From positions 51,820 through 71,864 of the forward strand of contig DBCQ01000032.1 in NCBI GenBank assembly GCA_002293155.1: a stretch of 20,045 bases of DNA, written 5' to 3'. Origin of the DNA: Burkholderiales bacterium UBA954 (GTDB lineage Bacteria > Pseudomonadota > Gammaproteobacteria > Burkholderiales > Burkholderiaceae_A). A model generated the notes under the pieces. The model worked only from the letters and a program-made list of their open reading frames with translations. It had not been told where the DNA came from and ran no database searches. Positions within the stretch are counted from its first letter, which is position 1. Each line of letters starts with the position of its first letter. The translations under genes and the position numbers were made by a program. Shown here one piece after another: positions 8,283-15,717 of this stretch.

Positions 8283-10088
8283 TTACATCATTTTTGATTT
8301 TGATAACGGCGGGTTTGCAAGGAAATAACGTCGAATCCCTGCGGTTAGGGCGACTGCCATCTGGTCCTGGTAGGCCTCGTCTTTGAGCCGCAGTTCTTCG
8401 TCAGGGTTACTGATAAAGGCTGTTTCAACCAAGATCGACGGAATCTCGGGTGCGCGCAGGACCGCGAACCCGGCCTGCTCAACCTTGGCTTTATGTAGGG
8501 CGTTGATCCCGCCTATTTCTTTCAGTACTGATTGGCCAAGTTTTAGAGAATCTTTAATCTGGGCAGTCGTTGACATATCGAGTAACGTCTCTGCAACGGT
8601 ACGATCCTTGTGGCGGATATTGAGACCGCCAATTAAATCCGCACTATTTTCCTTGTTAGCCATCCAGCGGGCAGCGCTGCTCGAGGCACCTTTCTCAGAC
8701 AGCGCATAGACCGACGAACCTCGGGCAGTTGGCGACACCCATGCGTCGGCATGAATCGATACAAAGAGATCGGCCTGGACTCGACGGGCCTTTTGCACCC
8801 GTGTATGAAGAGGAACGAAGTAATCCCCATCCCGCGTGAGATAGGCGCGCATATTAGGCTCCTGATCAATCAACTTTTTGAGTCGCCTAGCAATTGAGAG
8901 CACGATATCTTTTTCGTAGGTCCCTCGTTTCCCAATCGCACCCGGGTCTTCACCGCCGTGTCCCGCATCAAGTGCGATTGTGACAAGGCGATTAACGACT
9001 GCCTGCCGTATCTCTCTGGGGGCGGAGGGATCTGTCATGTCGGGTGCCCGCGTGACCGAGGGTGAAATCGCCCGCTCTTTCTCATAGGTTGCGAGAAAAG
9101 ACATCAATGGATCTTGCTCGGTGGCGGGATAGAGGTCCAGCACAAGACGATTCTGATATTGGGCAATTGCAGGCAGGCTGAAGACCTGTGGCTGGATATC
9201 TTGTTTTAGTTCGAAGACGATTCGTATGACTCTCGGCTGGTACTGGCCTACACGAACGGTTTTAATATAGGGATCATTCGTTGTGACACGAGCGATTAAC
9301 TCGCGCAAAGCATCGTTCAGGAGGGCCCCTTCAATATCCAGTACGAAGCGCAGCGGATTCTCAAGGCGCTGGGTTTTATAGACCAGGCCTTCGGTGTCGT
9401 GCTCAATGGTGATGCGTGTGTAGTCCTTGGCTGGCCAGATACGGACTGCAAGCATTTTCGCGGCAGAAGATGGCGCTGATCGAACGCCTAAAAGTAGAAC
9501 CACTCCCAGTGATAGCATGAGCTGACGGCGTTCCCCCGACTTCGGCAGCAGTGCATCTCGCCAGGCCTGGAGGTGAGGACGGAAATTAATCGTGTCGGCG
9601 CAATCGTTAATGCTGATGCGCAGGCAGCGGGGCGCCTGCGCATCGATATTGTCTGCCCAGTTGATGTGGATCTGGATATGGGCGGGCGTAAGCCCGCGCG
9701 CGCGCTGCGGCCACTCAATTAAGTGTATTGCAGGTTCTGACAAGAGATCCCTTAGGCCGCCGCCCTGCCAGGCCGCGGGATCGGCCTGACGATAAAAATC
9801 AAAATGGTGCATCTGAAGGCCGTCCGCCTCATAGGATTCCACCACACTAAAACTCGGGCTCTTGATTCGTCCGGTAATGCCAAGCGCCTGTAAAAAGCTG
9901 CGCACCCAGGTGGTCTTGCCTGCGCCAAGCCCGCCTTCTAGCGTGATCCGAATTCCGGCGGATGGGTCGGTTCTGTGTGCCATTGTCGCCTGCACAAGGG
10001 TGGCTGTCGCCCGGGCGATTTGAGCTGATAAAGCCTCATCCACGGCAGCAAATTCATGTTGCAGCAGTGGCGGTGGTTTTTGGCTCAT
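8283..10088 (-). CDS. tsaE-amiC: Fused frame: tRNA t6A ATPase TsaE followed by N-acetylmuramoyl-L-alanine amidase AmiC
   Basis: One open frame of about 601 residues spans two normally separate proteins. Residues ~1-175 are TsaE, the ATPase of the t6A tRNA-modification complex: P-loop GGLGAGKT (52-59), SPSFSVVESYE, MHHFDFYR and HLIEWPQR. From about residue 186 the frame reads GERRQLMLSLGVVLLL…SSAAK, a twin-arginine-type export signal. An AMIN domain (MLAVRIWPAKDYTRITIE) and a zinc amidase domain follow, with DAGHGGEDPGA (H377), YEKDIV (E392), SIHADA (H446) and the catalytic glutamate of LVETAFISN. AmiC splits septal murein in the periplasm. A cytoplasmic ATPase cannot easily be exported with it, so AmiC is probably translated from an internal start (ATG 9518, giving 411 residues, or a non-ATG codon further up) or cut free. 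The TsaE start could also be 10100 or 10124; 10088 avoids overlapping queG. Confidence 0.85.
   Translation of the reverse strand: MSQKPPPLLQHEFAAVDEALSAQIARATATLVQATMAHRTDPSAGIRITLEGGLGAGKTTWVRSFLQALGITGRIKSPSFSVVESYEADGLQMHHFDFYRQADPAAWQGGGLRDLLSEPAIHLIEWPQRARGLTPAHIQIHINWADNIDAQAPRCLRISINDCADTINFRPHLQAWRDALLPKSGERRQLMLSLGVVLLLGVRSAPSSAAKMLAVRIWPAKDYTRITIEHDTEGLVYKTQRLENPLRFVLDIEGALLNDALRELIARVTTNDPYIKTVRVGQYQPRVIRIVFELKQDIQPQVFSLPAIAQYQNRLVLDLYPATEQDPLMSFLATYEKERAISPSVTRAPDMTDPSAPREIRQAVVNRLVTIALDAGHGGEDPGAIGKRGTYEKDIVLSIARRLKKLIDQEPNMRAYLTRDGDYFVPLHTRVQKARRVQADLFVSIHADAWVSPTARGSSVYALSEKGASSSAARWMANKENSADLIGGLNIRHKDRTVAETLLDMSTTAQIKDSLKLGQSVLKEIGGINALHKAKVEQAGFAVLRAPEIPSILVETAFISNPDEELRLKDEAYQDQMAVALTAGIRRYFLANPPLSKSKMM
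9459..9533 (-). other. Internal twin-arginine-like signal peptide at the TsaE/AmiC junction
   Basis: The segment reads ERRQLMLSLGVVLLL, then GVRSAPSSAA. Two arginines are followed by a leucine-rich core and an A-x-A-like cleavage region just before the AMIN domain. E. coli AmiC is exported by the Tat pathway with a similar RRRLL-type signal, so the segment is expected at the start of AmiC. Here no stop codon separates it from tsaE. The nearest in-frame ATG (9516-9518) falls after the arginine pair and would leave a signal without positive charge. Starts keeping the arginines would have to be CTG (9546-9551) or ATT (9588-9590). GGGGGA lies 13 bases before the internal ATG. Confidence 0.6.
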
Positions 10089-10098
10089 ACTTTTATGC

Positions 10099-11238
10099 AT
10101 GGTTCTTGACTCAGATGACCTCATTCTAAGTGCCAAGTCGCTTGGTTTTTCCAGGCTCGGCGTCGTTGCGCTCGATGCGAAGGACAGCCTGCATGAGGAA
10201 ATGGTTCATTTCAAGGACTGGCTCGATGCGGGCTATGGGGGTGAGATGGGGTATCTGGCGCGCCACCAGGAATTGCGCGCCAATCCAAAGGGGCTCTTTG
10301 CTAAGCCTGCAAACTGTTGTCGCGCCATTGTGGTGACGATGGATTACCTCCCCACCACAGCGCATCCAGGCTGGCGTGACTACGATACCTCTGCGCTTGA
10401 GCAGCCTGATCGTGCAGTGATTTCTGTTTATGCGCAGGGCCGGGACTATCACAAAATTCTGCGGAGACGATTGGTCTCACTGGCACGCCTGCTGTCTGAG
10501 CAGGCGGGGCACGCGGACACCGTCTATCAATTTCGCGCCTGTGTTGATTCCGCCCCTGTCTTAGAGATTGCTCTGGCGCAGAGATGCGGCCTTGGGTGGC
10601 GAGGCAAGCACACCTTATTACTCAATCGGGAGCAAGGGTCCATGTTCTTTCTCGGTGTGTTGCTTACCGATATGCCCATCTCAGAAATCCGCCATGAGCC
10701 TATTCTTCCCGAGTCGCCGCAGGGCCATTGCGGAACCTGTCGGCAATGCATCTCGGTCTGCCCCACCCAGGCGTTTGTTGCACCCTACCAACTCGATGCG
10801 CGCCGATGTATTTCTTATCTCACGATCGAGCACTCGGGGGCAATTCCGGTTCCGCTTCGGGGCCTCATGGGCAATCGAGTCTATGGCTGCGACGATTGCC
10901 AGCAGGCATGCCCATGGAATCGGTTTGCTCGGGTGGCTACTGTGCAGGATTTTGAGGTACGAAACGGCCTCGATCAGGCCCAGTTAATCGAATTATTTTC
11001 CTGGAGCGAAACGGAGTTTGCTCACCGGCATCAGGGCAGCGCGATTCTTCGAATTGGTTATCTGCAGTGGCTTAGAAATATCGCAGTTGCAATTGGAAAT
11101 AGCCTCGCCCGGCCCGATTGCCCACGTTCGTTGAGGGAAGACTTATTGGCGGCCCTCGCCACGCGGGCAGACTGTGAGTCTGAAATGCTTCGTGAGCATA
11201 TCCATTGGGCGATTGCGCAGGCTAATGTGAGGACCTAA
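10099..11238 (+). CDS. queG: Epoxyqueuosine reductase
   Basis: QueG reduces epoxyqueuosine to queuosine at the wobble base of GUN-anticodon tRNAs, using cobalamin and two [4Fe-4S] clusters. The product has 379 residues, the same as the E. coli enzyme. The conserved catalytic segment CVDSAPVLEIALAQRCGLGWRGKHTLLL is present. The iron–sulfur ligands are C211, C214, C217 and C221 (CGTCRQCISVCPTQAF) and C264, C267 and C271 (CDDCQQACPWN), with C237 also in place (DARRCISYL). HEAT-like helices form the C-terminus. The ATG at 10099 lies only 10 bases from the tsaE start on the other strand, so each gene's promoter must sit in the other's coding region or upstream of it. The N-terminus MVLDSDDLILSAKSLGFSRLGVV aligns with the family without an extension. 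Confidence 0.96.
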   Translation: MVLDSDDLILSAKSLGFSRLGVVALDAKDSLHEEMVHFKDWLDAGYGGEMGYLARHQELRANPKGLFAKPANCCRAIVVTMDYLPTTAHPGWRDYDTSALEQPDRAVISVYAQGRDYHKILRRRLVSLARLLSEQAGHADTVYQFRACVDSAPVLEIALAQRCGLGWRGKHTLLLNREQGSMFFLGVLLTDMPISEIRHEPILPESPQGHCGTCRQCISVCPTQAFVAPYQLDARRCISYLTIEHSGAIPVPLRGLMGNRVYGCDDCQQACPWNRFARVATVQDFEVRNGLDQAQLIELFSWSETEFAHRHQGSAILRIGYLQWLRNIAVAIGNSLARPDCPRSLREDLLAALATRADCESEMLREHIHWAIAQANVRT

Positions 11239-11271
11239 TGTTCAGGTCTAACGCTCAGGGGCATCGGGGCA

Positions 11272-12183
11272 TTATGAGACCCCCTTTAGAACTGCATACC
11301 AGGCTGTGATCGTGACCATTGACGCAAGAGTCGATAGCGAGACCATGCTCGCCGCAAGCGGTCCGTTGCCCCCCATGCGAACAGCCAAAATATAAGCGCT
11401 AGTTGCCGTTGGCATGGTTGCAAACAGAATTGCAATATCGCGCTGAATGCCGCTTAACCCCATGGCGCTGCATAGCCCCCAGGTCATCATGGGTACCGCA
11501 AGCAGCTTGATAGCAGTGACCGTACCTGCCTGCCATTTTGCCGTCGCGCTTCGGATTCCTTCAAAGTTCAAGCCAGCCCCCACACACATTAATCCAAGTG
11601 CGAGCGATGCTGAGCTCGCACGATCAAGAACCCCGTAGATTAATTCCGGAGGATGAAGGCTAAGAAGATTGGCAACAATACCCGCGACGGTTGCGAGCAG
11701 CAGAGGATTTCGGGAGAGTTCTTTTAAGAGCTTAACGGGATGAAAAGTATTGGCAAGAAATGACACGGCAAAGAGGTTTGCTACCGGAACCGTAAACCCG
11801 ACAATCACGGCCATCAGCGCCAGGCCCTCACTGCCCGCGGCGCGTGCCGCGATGGCAAAACCAACATAGGTATTGAAGCGAAAAGCACACTGAACCCCAG
11901 AGGCCCAGTCCATGCGGGTCAACCCCGGTATCCAGCGTGTGAGCACACCCAGGGCAGCTGCACCCAGCATGGCCAATAGCGAGATCTGGACCATCAACGC
12001 CGTCTGGTCTGAGCCAAGATTACTCCGGGTGATTGCCGCAAACAGCAGTGCGGGAAACAACACGAAGTAAACGAGTTTCTCGCAGCCCTCCCAGAAGGGA
12101 CGGCTCAGCCAGTGCGTTCGCATCATGAGGTACCCTGCGGCAATCATGGCGAAGTCTGGAAAAAGAAGTGAAAATCCGTTCAT
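11272..12183 (-). CDS. AEC-family (auxin efflux carrier-like) permease
   Basis: A 303-residue inner-membrane protein with about ten hydrophobic segments spread over its whole length. It begins FPDFAMIAAGYLMMRTHWLS, followed by CEKLVYFVLFPALLFAAIT. That opening, the later LSRNPLLLATVAGIVANLL and the C-terminal PTATSAYILAVRMGGNGPLAASMVSLSTL are typical of the AEC/MdcF-like transporter family (malonate or other organic acid permeases). The substrate cannot be told from sequence. The start has a good ribosome site (GAGGG, five to six bases before ATG 12183). It overlaps the xerD start on the other strand within one CATG. It is transcribed alone and converges with queG across 33 bases; a GACCT…AGGTC inverted repeat near 11232-11248 has no T-run and is a poor terminator. 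Confidence 0.88.
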   Translation of the reverse strand: MNGFSLLFPDFAMIAAGYLMMRTHWLSRPFWEGCEKLVYFVLFPALLFAAITRSNLGSDQTALMVQISLLAMLGAAALGVLTRWIPGLTRMDWASGVQCAFRFNTYVGFAIAARAAGSEGLALMAVIVGFTVPVANLFAVSFLANTFHPVKLLKELSRNPLLLATVAGIVANLLSLHPPELIYGVLDRASSASLALGLMCVGAGLNFEGIRSATAKWQAGTVTAIKLLAVPMMTWGLCSAMGLSGIQRDIAILFATMPTATSAYILAVRMGGNGPLAASMVSLSTLASMVTITAWYAVLKGVS

Positions 12184-13144
12184 GGACCCTCAGAAAAGAC
12201 TCGAGTCTACCGTGACTAATCGCTTGGCAACCTCGACAGCGCCCTCATTGAGACCGCAGGACCGGGCAGAGATTGATCGTTTCTGTGATGGACTATGGCT
12301 CGAAGATGGCCTCTCGAAGAATACGCTGGCAGCCTATCGGCAGGATTTGCTCGATCTAGCAGCCTGGCTGTCCGAGCAGCAGTTGGAGGGTCTGGCGCAG
12401 TTATCCCGTGAGCAAGTCAGCCGATATTTTTCTGAACGATTCTCGACGGTTCGTGCAACCACTGCCAATCGACGACTGTCTTCGCTACGTCGCTATTTTG
12501 GCTGGCTGATGCGGCACGGTCGTCGTGATGATGATCCTTGCCTACTGCTCAAGAGCGCCCGACGGCCGAATCGCTTTCCTAAGGCGCCCATCGAATCGCA
12601 GGTCGAACGGCTTTTAAATGCGCCGGATTCTATGAAGGATCTCGGATTACGTGATCGAGCAATGCTCGAAATGATGTATGCCGCAGGATTACGTGTGAGC
12701 GAGTTGATTACTCTGAAAAGTATCGATGTATCGCTATCAGATGGTGTTGTTCGTGTCCTTGGCAAAGGAGATAAAGAGCGCCTGGTTCCGATTGGTGAAG
12801 AGGCGATGCAGTGGCTTGCCCTTTATATGAAGACGGCACGGCCAGCGCTATTGCATGGCCGCCAATGCGATAGTCTCTTTGTGACAGAGCGTGCAGAGCC
12901 CATGAGCCGCCAGCGCTTCTGGAGAATTATTAAAAATTATGGCCTTATCGCGGGACTTGAACTGCCACTCTCGCCGCACGCGCTTCGTCATGCGTTTGCA
13001 ACACACCTCTTAAATCATGGGGCCGATCTCCGGGCCGTTCAGATGCTGTTGGGACATGCGGATATATCAACCACTCAGGTCTACACCCATGTCGCCAATG
13101 ATCGGCTGAAAGCAATTCACGCAAAGCATCATCCCCGGGCATAG
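12182..13144 (+). CDS. xerD: Site-specific tyrosine recombinase XerD
   Basis: XerD, with XerC, resolves chromosome dimers at dif near the terminus under FtsK control. From ATG 12182 it has 320 residues, slightly longer than the usual ~300. The SAM-like core-binding domain is near the N-terminus (FCDGLWLEDGLSKNTLAAYRQDL). All catalytic residues are present with E. coli XerD spacing: R171 (GLRVSEL), K195 (LGKGDKERLVP), H266 and R269 (SPHALRHAFATHLL), H292 (LLGHADISTTQ) and Y301 (VYTHV). The ending LKAIHAKHHPRA is XerD-like rather than XerC-like. The frame is open upstream to 12125 inside the permease gene, but that part is not family-like. A GTG at 12212 is a possible later start. The ribosome site is weak. 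plsY follows three bases after the stop. Confidence 0.94.
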   Translation: MDPQKRLESTVTNRLATSTAPSLRPQDRAEIDRFCDGLWLEDGLSKNTLAAYRQDLLDLAAWLSEQQLEGLAQLSREQVSRYFSERFSTVRATTANRRLSSLRRYFGWLMRHGRRDDDPCLLLKSARRPNRFPKAPIESQVERLLNAPDSMKDLGLRDRAMLEMMYAAGLRVSELITLKSIDVSLSDGVVRVLGKGDKERLVPIGEEAMQWLALYMKTARPALLHGRQCDSLFVTERAEPMSRQRFWRIIKNYGLIAGLELPLSPHALRHAFATHLLNHGADLRAVQMLLGHADISTTQVYTHVANDRLKAIHAKHHPRA

Positions 13145-13147
13145 AAT

Positions 13148-13783
13148 ATGCTGATGTCATTCGAACCACTCTTGGCGCTCTATGCGCTTATTGCTTACCT
13201 GATTGGCTCGATATCGTTTGCAATCGTGGTAAGTCGTTTGCGCGGTATCGCAGACCCGCGCTCTTATGGCTCACACAATCCAGGTGCGACGAATGTATTG
13301 CGTAGCGGCGATAAGATTGCGGCCGCACTCACATTACTCGGGGATGCGGCAAAGGGGTTTCTCGTTGTTTTCATGGCGGGCGTCATTGCGCCCCGAGTGT
13401 TACCCGAGCCGATGATACCGGCTGCGGTTGCCGTCTGCGGCGTGGCTGTTTTTCTGGGGCATTTGTACCCCATTTATTTTCGTTTTCAAGGCGGCAAAGG
13501 TGTGGCGACTGCGTTCGGCGTCTTGCTTGGCTTTATGCCTGCAATTGGGCTTCTCACGGGGTTGGTCTGGCTGGTCGTTGCCCGCGTGGGCCGCATTTCG
13601 TCTCTGGCGGCCTTAAGCGCAGCGGGGGCAGCCCCAGTAGTTACATTATTTTTAAAAGGGCTTGATCTAACGTTTTGGGCAACGCTGTCCATTGCCGTGC
13701 TACTGGTAATTCGTCACAAGAAAAATATCGCTCAGCTGCTGTCTGGCCAAGAACAAGCGTTTCGCGATAGACCTCAACCCTGA
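13148..13783 (+). CDS. plsY: Acyl-phosphate:glycerol-3-phosphate acyltransferase
   Basis: PlsY transfers the acyl group from acyl-phosphate to glycerol-3-phosphate, giving lysophosphatidate, the first step of phospholipid synthesis in the inner membrane. The 211-residue protein has at least five hydrophobic segments. Its three conserved loops are visible: GSISFAIVVSR (20-30), SHNPGATNVLR (42-52) and RFQGGKGVATAFG. The ending VIRHKKNIAQLLSGQE is also characteristic. An ATG six bases further on (13154) is an equally good start. The gene begins three bases after xerD, so the two probably share a transcript, and it converges on tsaD with 13 bases between the stops. The hydrophilic tail QAFRDRPQP is unremarkable. 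Confidence 0.95.
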   Translation: MLMSFEPLLALYALIAYLIGSISFAIVVSRLRGIADPRSYGSHNPGATNVLRSGDKIAAALTLLGDAAKGFLVVFMAGVIAPRVLPEPMIPAAVAVCGVAVFLGHLYPIYFRFQGGKGVATAFGVLLGFMPAIGLLTGLVWLVVARVGRISSLAALSAAGAAPVVTLFLKGLDLTFWATLSIAVLLVIRHKKNIAQLLSGQEQAFRDRPQP

Positions 13784-13796
13784 TCGACTTGCCTCA

Positions 13797-14858
13797 TCAG
13801 CTCAAGGGCCAGCGAGGTTTTACGCCAAACGCGCCCGCATTGACGGGTCGTGCGCCAGAAAATAGCCGTAATCCGCCTGCCCAGGCAATCATGACGCCAT
13901 TGTCAGTACAGAGGGAGGGGGCGGGGAAAAGGATTTCAATCCCGTCTGTTTTTTCTAATCGATAGAGCTTCGATCGCAGTTCTTGATTGGCGCTTACACC
14001 ACCGGCAATAACGAGCCGTGCAATGCCCGTCTGATCGATCGCACGCTGACACTTGGCGATCAAAACATCGACGATGGCCGCTTGCAGGCTCGCCGCCATA
14101 TCTGCCTTAGTCTGGTCGTCAAGCCCGTTGGCGCCTTGGAGTTTTTGAACCTGAGTCAATACGGCGGTCTTTAATCCTGCGAAGCTAAAGTCTAGGGTTT
14201 CCCGCTTCATGAGGGGTCGTGGCAAATCAAATCGTTTTGGGTTGCCCTGCCTGGCCCATTGGCTAATCGCGGGCCCGCCCGGGTAGCCAAGCCCGAGAAG
14301 CTGCGCCGATTTGTCAAATGCCTCACCCGCCGCATCGTCGATGGTTTCACCAAGAAGCGCATAGTCGCCGACGCCACGAACTTCCATAATCTGTGTATGA
14401 CCCCCGCTCACGAGCAAGGCGAGGAAGGGGAAGACCAGCGCAGCAGCATCCCGATCTAGTAAGGGCGAAAGAAGATGTCCTTCAAGATGGTGTACCCCGA
14501 GGGTCGGCCGATTAATTGCCGCCGCAAGGCCGTGTGCTGTGCTTGCGCCAACCAAGAGGGCGCCCGCGAGACCCGGCCCTTCGGTATAAGCGATTGCGTC
14601 AATATCTGACCAGCTTGATCTGGCCTCTCTCAGCGCCGCTCGAGCCAGGTGAGGCAGCCGAAGAATGTGATCTCGGGAGGCTAATTCAGGGACAACCCCA
14701 CCGTAGTCGGAGTGCATTGCAATCTGACTATGGAGGGCTTGCCCTAAAATTTCCCCGGTTGGAAGGCCTGACCTATTCGGGGTAAGCCGTACCAGGGCCA
14801 CACCCGTCTCATCGCAGGAGGTCTCGATCCCTAAGATGACCCTATCCGCTTGCCCCAC
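13797..14858 (-). CDS. tsaD: tRNA N6-adenosine threonylcarbamoyltransferase TsaD
   Basis: TsaD transfers the threonylcarbamoyl group to A37 of ANN-reading tRNAs and works with TsaB and TsaE; a TsaE domain is encoded about 4 kb away. With a GTG start at 14858 it has 353 residues, near the family's ~340. Motifs: [16 protein letters not shown] at the N-terminus, [17 protein letters not shown], metal ligands in [55 protein letters not shown], and [16 protein letters not shown]. The frame is open to another GTG at 14930, which would add 24 residues encoded by C-rich DNA. I prefer 14858 because GCGGAAA lies before it and because the family begins close to GIETSCDET. The gene stands alone on its strand, divergent from rpsU. 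Confidence 0.95.
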   Translation of the reverse strand: MGQADRVILGIETSCDETGVALVRLTPNRSGLPTGEILGQALHSQIAMHSDYGGVVPELASRDHILRLPHLARAALREARSSWSDIDAIAYTEGPGLAGALLVGASTAHGLAAAINRPTLGVHHLEGHLLSPLLDRDAAALVFPFLALLVSGGHTQIMEVRGVGDYALLGETIDDAAGEAFDKSAQLLGLGYPGGPAISQWARQGNPKRFDLPRPLMKRETLDFSFAGLKTAVLTQVQKLQGANGLDDQTKADMAASLQAAIVDVLIAKCQRAIDQTGIARLVIAGGVSANQELRSKLYRLEKTDGIEILFPAPSLCTDNGVMIAWAGGLRLFSGARPVNAGAFGVKPRWPLS

Positions 14859-14891
14859 GGCGGATTTCCGCCAAGAGCGCCAAATTTCGTC

Positions 14892-14924
14892 GGGGTGGGG
14901 GGGGTCTTGGGTCGATAGGGGGGG
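14892..14924 (+). other. Four-run guanine tract, G-quadruplex-type motif
   Basis: Guanine runs of 4, 8, 3 and 7 bases (14892-14895, 14897-14904, 14909-14911, 14918-14924) are separated by loops of 1, 4 and 6 bases, fitting the usual G3+N1-7 quadruplex pattern. The tract ends six bases before the -35 box of the rpsU promoter and lies on its non-template strand. On the other strand it forms the C-rich leader (or optional extension) of tsaD. Folding in the cell is inferred only. Confidence 0.55.
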
Positions 14925-14930
14925 AGACAC

Positions 14931-14959
14931 TTGCCAGAAAGCCTTTAGTCCGCGATACT
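14931..14959 (+). promoter_or_regulatory. Sigma-70 promoter of the rpsU–yqeY–dnaG operon
   Basis: TTGCCA (14931-14936, five of six consensus bases) and GATACT (14954-14959, four of six) are exactly 17 bases apart. Transcription would begin near 14966 and leave an untranslated leader of about 35 bases before rpsU. This fits the start of the classical macromolecular synthesis operon. No start site was measured. Confidence 0.7.
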
Positions 14960-15001
14960 TATGGGTTATCGATTAACAATTTTGTTCGGACGAAATTCAT
15001 A

Positions 15002-15214
15002 ATGCCTCTTGTACGTCTAAAAGAAAATGAGCCCTTTGAGGCAGCACTTCGCCGCTTTAAGCGCACCATTGAAAAAATTGGTCTCTTAACCGAACTGCGG
15101 GCCCGCGAATTCTACGAAAAGCCAACCGCCGAGCGCAAACGCAAGAAAGCTGCCGCAGTCAAACGGCACTATAAGCGTGTTCGCAGCATGATGCTTCCCA
15201 AGCGGAAGTACTAA
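15002..15214 (+). CDS. rpsU: 30S ribosomal protein bS21
   Basis: A 70-residue, very basic protein that matches bS21 along its full length: [20 protein letters not shown] at the N-terminus and [13 protein letters not shown] and a lysine/arginine-rich ending at the C-terminus. bS21 sits near the 3' end of 16S rRNA on the small subunit and helps base pairing with the ribosome-binding site. It is the first gene of the operon with yqeY, dnaG and probably rpoD, transcribed from the promoter at 14931-14959. The ribosome site is weak: GGA at 14988-14990 lies 11 bases before the ATG. Confidence 0.97.
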   Translation: MPLVRLKENEPFEAALRRFKRTIEKIGLLTELRAREFYEKPTAERKRKKAAAVKRHYKRVRSMMLPKRKY

Positions 15215-15216
15215 AA

Positions 15217-15235
15217 GCCGGTCAGAAACTCCGGC
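15217..15235 (+). other. Small hairpin between rpsU and the yqeY-like gene
   Basis: GCCGG (15217-15221) and CCGGC (15231-15235) can pair as a five-base stem around a nine-base loop, directly after the rpsU stop. No T-run follows, so it is not a convincing terminator. It could set an RNA-processing or attenuation point that lets rpsU be made in excess over dnaG, as happens in E. coli, but this is inference. Confidence 0.35.
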
Positions 15236-15248
15236 AGCTGGGGAATTG

Positions 15249-15695
15249 ATGTCCCTAAAAGAAAAACTCCAAGACGATATCAAGGCGGCCATGCGGGCCA
15301 AGGAGGGCGACAAGCTCACAACCCTGCGCCTCATCACTGCCGCAATCAAACAGAAAGAAGTTGATGAGCGGATTGAATTGACCGATCCGGCGGTGTTGTC
15401 GATCTTAGAAAAGATGATCAAGCAGCGTAAGGATTCGATTGCGCAGTTTCAGCTGGGTGGTCGGCAAGACCTTGTGGACAAGGAGCAGGCAGAACTCGCA
15501 CTCTTGATGGCCTACATGCCCGCTCAGATGTCTGAGGCAGAAATCGCGCAGGTTATCGAGACTGCGGTCTTACAAGCGAATGCCACCGGTCCTCAGGATA
15601 TGGGTAAGGTGATGGCATTGATCAAACCACTTCTCGCGGGCAAGGCCGACATGGGCCTCGTATCCCAGATGCTTAAAACCAGGCTAGCCCAATAA
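15249..15695 (+). CDS. yqeY: GatB/YqeY domain protein
   Basis: A 148-residue cytoplasmic protein made almost wholly of the YqeY domain, which resembles the tRNA-binding tail of the amidotransferase subunit GatB. The opening MSLKEKLQDDIKAAMRAKEGDKLTTLRLI, then IKQKEVD, ILEKMIKQRKDSIAQF, a stretch of glutamates and YMPAQMSEAEI, and the ending MGKVMALIKPLLAGKADMGLVSQML, are all family-typical. Its biochemical role is not established; tRNA or tRNA-synthetase contact is suggested only by the GatB similarity. ATG 15249 is preferred over the TTG three bases earlier because GGGGA stands seven bases upstream. It commonly lies between rpsU and dnaG in many bacteria (recalled). Confidence 0.93.
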   Translation: MSLKEKLQDDIKAAMRAKEGDKLTTLRLITAAIKQKEVDERIELTDPAVLSILEKMIKQRKDSIAQFQLGGRQDLVDKEQAELALLMAYMPAQMSEAEIAQVIETAVLQANATGPQDMGKVMALIKPLLAGKADMGLVSQMLKTRLAQ

Positions 15696-15717
15696 GTTGC
15701 GATGGGTTGCTTAGCAA

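Noticed and set aside
11231..11249. Inverted repeat GACCT…AGGTC after queG as a terminator
   Set aside because: The stem is five to six pairs, overlaps the queG stop and is not followed by a T-run.
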